This document shows, piece after piece, positions 62,378-64,000 of a stretch of DNA of 64,000 bases; the stretch's first letter is position 1, and every line of letters starts with the position of its first letter. The translations under genes were made by a program, and so were the position numbers. The notes below the pieces were generated by a model. It had not been told where the DNA came from. It saw only the letters and a list, made by a program, of their open reading frames with translations, and did no database searches. The DNA lies in NCBI RefSeq assembly GCF_000158175.1, contig NZ_DS999411.1:1347483-1411482 (forward strand). The letters are read 5' to 3'. This stretch comes from Luminiphilus syltensis NOR5-1B. Its GTDB lineage: Bacteria > Pseudomonadota > Gammaproteobacteria > Pseudomonadales > Halieaceae.

Positions 62378-63037
62378 CTAGAAACGCAGAGAAAAACCGG
62401 CGTTCAGCTGAAACTGACTGTAAAGACTCGAGTCGATACGAATTATGCATCCACCGCTACAAATCCCTGCTACCCCGGTGCCGGTCAGGATAGGTATCCA
62501 TCTCGCTTCAAAGCGCAGACGAAAAGCGTCGTTAATCGTGTATTGGGTACCGCCTGCGATATTGAACGAGAACTCGGTACTCGACTTCAGGGAACTGTCA
62601 TCGGGGTCCAGAAGGGTACCCCCGAGTCCTGCGCTGGCGAAAGCCTCCCAGCCCCCCATGGGATAGACCCGGGTTCCCGTGAAGTGCAGCTGGGTCGCAG
62701 TTATTCCACTCTCATTCAAGCCGGCGCCGGTTCCGATGTCGGTCGATTGCTGGCTTAGGTATAAGCCGATTTTGCCGGTGGGATCGGAGGGAAGGTCAAA
62801 ATCGAGGGCGACAGCAAAAGAGGGACCATTATCGACGCTGATATCAGTACCGGGCTGACCCGGTGCCTGAGGCGGTGGGTCAGTAGTGACGTCATCTGAG
62901 ACGATAAAGTCTGAGTTGAGCTGCATACCCCCGAGAATACTGATTTCTGCTGCGGGTGCTGTTGCGGTGGACATGAGGAGTAGCGCGCCGATGAGCAGTC
63001 GAAGCCTGGTGGTCAGTGAGCAAGAACGCTTATTCAT
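62378..63037 (-). CDS. Outer-membrane beta-barrel protein, OmpW/porin-like
   Basis: The 220-aa product has a signal peptide (about residues 1-29, ending TAPAA) and beta strands ending in a terminal Phe (NAGFSLRF), the usual barrel-assembly signal. The alternating pattern (VALDFDLP, GKIGLYLSQQ, ATQLHFTGTRVYP, FRLRFEARWIPI) agrees with an eight-strand barrel of OmpW/OmpX or general porin-like type. A Cys pair appears in GICSGGCI near the C-terminus. The ATG at 63037 was chosen over a TTG at 63076. Ligand unknown. It is flanked by unrelated envelope genes. Confidence 0.75.
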   Translation of the reverse strand: MNKRSCSLTTRLRLLIGALLLMSTATAPAAEISILGGMQLNSDFIVSDDVTTDPPPQAPGQPGTDISVDNGPSFAVALDFDLPSDPTGKIGLYLSQQSTDIGTGAGLNESGITATQLHFTGTRVYPMGGWEAFASAGLGGTLLDPDDSSLKSSTEFSFNIAGGTQYTINDAFRLRFEARWIPILTGTGVAGICSGGCIIRIDSSLYSQFQLNAGFSLRF

Positions 63038-63280
63038 TGGATTCGGTGGTGTAGTAGCTGGGATGAGTTGCCCCAAAGCATAGCTCTTATTCGACGCAGA
63101 AGATAAAGGTTTGCGGTTTTGTGGGCACTGGACGGGTAGCCGTCTAGCACGTCGCCAGATTCTCTACGGCAATGTGGGGTACCGCATTATCGAGGCGAGT
63201 GTCGAACAGCTCTCGCGTGACGGGACCGGTGACGAAGCTGGCTGGTGCTAAGTTTTCGGCGTTTTACCAGACACGGGTAC

Positions 63281-63883
63281 TTAGTAGGCGTACTTCATAT
63301 CCGGGAGCGTAGCGAGTAGCCGGGCTATTGCGGCATCCAGTCGTTGTAGTTGGATCTCCTCAGGAAGGTGGAGCTGATACGCGGAGTAGACTTCAACCGC
63401 CGCCTTCCACAGTGGATTACCGTCTCCCACTTTATCTCGCGTGGTTATTGCCAGAACCAGCATATCTCTCTCATAACGTCCGCTGCGGCCGCCCAGCATA
63501 GGATACAAACGAATCAGTTCCAGCAATTCGTTCTGCTCGTCGGATGGGTTTTTGGTGAGCCCCGCGACAACCGCGGCAACCAACACGTAGTCGCTGTCTT
63601 CTGCCGTATTAACGGTAAAACCGAGACTGCTAAGCCCCTGCTCCACTCGCGCCGTAATTTCGCTCGCTGCCCTATCCCTGACTTCGGTGGGGAAGTCGCC
63701 CGCGATGACAATATCGGTCAGCCACGTGATCTGCTCCCCCTGTTTGGGTTTGAATTGCGGCAATACCAGGCTGATGACCGAAAATTCCGGCAGGCGCTCT
63801 TCGGGCAATGATTGCGATATGCAGCCTGCCAGTGCCAAAAGCGCAGCAAACGCCGCGGTAACGATGATTGGTAATTTTCTCAA
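63281..63883 (-). CDS. DUF4136-type lipoprotein
   Basis: The 200-aa product has a lipobox at Cys21 (LALAGC) and a mature domain resembling DUF4136: TDIVIAGDFPTEVRDRAASEITARVEQGLSSLGF, then YVLVAAVVAGL and WKAAVEVYSAYQLHLP. The family is anchored in the outer membrane and of unknown role, often near other envelope genes. The protein is complete; its ATG at 63883 lies 117 bp from the window edge, so upstream regulation cannot be judged fully. No operon partner is seen. Confidence 0.75.
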   Translation of the reverse strand: MRKLPIIVTAAFAALLALAGCISQSLPEERLPEFSVISLVLPQFKPKQGEQITWLTDIVIAGDFPTEVRDRAASEITARVEQGLSSLGFTVNTAEDSDYVLVAAVVAGLTKNPSDEQNELLELIRLYPMLGGRSGRYERDMLVLAITTRDKVGDGNPLWKAAVEVYSAYQLHLPEEIQLQRLDAAIARLLATLPDMKYAY

Positions 63884-64000
63884 CGTTGAGTCCTCTCCCG
63901 GAGCCTGGTGCTCTATCCAAATAAGCGCAGCATCTCTGATAGATCCCAGCTGTCAGCCGATGCGCGATACGTTGATTATAACACTCGAGCCGGGACTCTA

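Overview
The window looks like chromosome from an aerobic, heterotrophic, probably marine gammaproteobacterium, perhaps of the Cellvibrionales/Halieaceae kind. This is inferred from the gene mix and not from a phylogenetic marker: TamA/TamB, YajQ, a TonB-dependent receptor, a PQQ alcohol dehydrogenase, a HiPIP, a cis/trans fatty-acid isomerase, a YjgR-type HerA ATPase, and many MDR, SDR and phytanoyl-CoA-dioxygenase-type enzymes. I saw no rRNA, tRNA, CRISPR array, phage or intact insertion sequence.

Layout. 0-11.7 kb: a decayed repeat, then bax, tamBA and the DabAB inorganic-carbon pump on the minus strand, and an orphan membrane protein on the plus strand behind an AT-rich divergent region. 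11.8-21.6 kb: aldehyde dehydrogenase, GFA protein, phytanoyl-CoA-dioxygenase-like enzyme, a translationally coupled retropepsin-like lipoprotein / 7TM inactive transglutaminase / ATP-grasp ligase trio, an MDR reductase, RidA and a TPR-sulfotransferase. 21.7-38.3 kb: TonB receptor, PQQ-cytochrome alcohol dehydrogenase, thermostable-hemolysin-like protein, acyl-CoA thioesterase, iron alcohol dehydrogenase, DinB, a beta-carbonic anhydrase, YciI, SDR, the second repeat copy, a quinone-oxidoreductase-like MDR, secreted proteins, a META-domain fusion and a Tat-exported flavoenzyme. 38.3-46.5 kb: His-rich periplasmic protein with a palindromic operator candidate, second GFA protein, pyruvate carboxylase, lipoprotein-type HiPIP, outer-membrane barrel, and a cardiolipin-synthase-like PLD lipoprotein. 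46.5-64 kb: NTF2-like protein, an MscS channel overlapping a 955-aa membrane ATPase gene, YjgR, Cti, a second beta-carbonic anhydrase, a decarboxylase pseudogene, two unknown secreted proteins, serine hydrolase, YajQ, an SLT-SPOR lytic transglycosylase, an outer-membrane protein and a DUF4136-type lipoprotein.

Functional threads. (i) Bicarbonate handling: DabAB, two unrelated-looking beta-carbonic anhydrases and a bicarbonate-consuming pyruvate carboxylase, with no RuBisCO in view, suggest anaplerotic use of captured CO2. (ii) Envelope building and stress: TamAB, Bax, SLT-SPOR, Cti, PLD, MscS. (iii) Alcohol/aldehyde and lipid oxidation.

The best candidate for an undescribed system is the 47.1-50.8 kb pair: a membrane protein with a large periplasmic helical domain, about six TM segments and a cytoplasmic P-loop NTPase plus winged helix, whose gene overlaps by 8 bp that of a small MscS channel. 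Other notable items are a PLP-decarboxylase remnant with its middle deleted, a roughly 320-bp dispersed repeat, and several perfect inverted repeats in divergent promoter regions.
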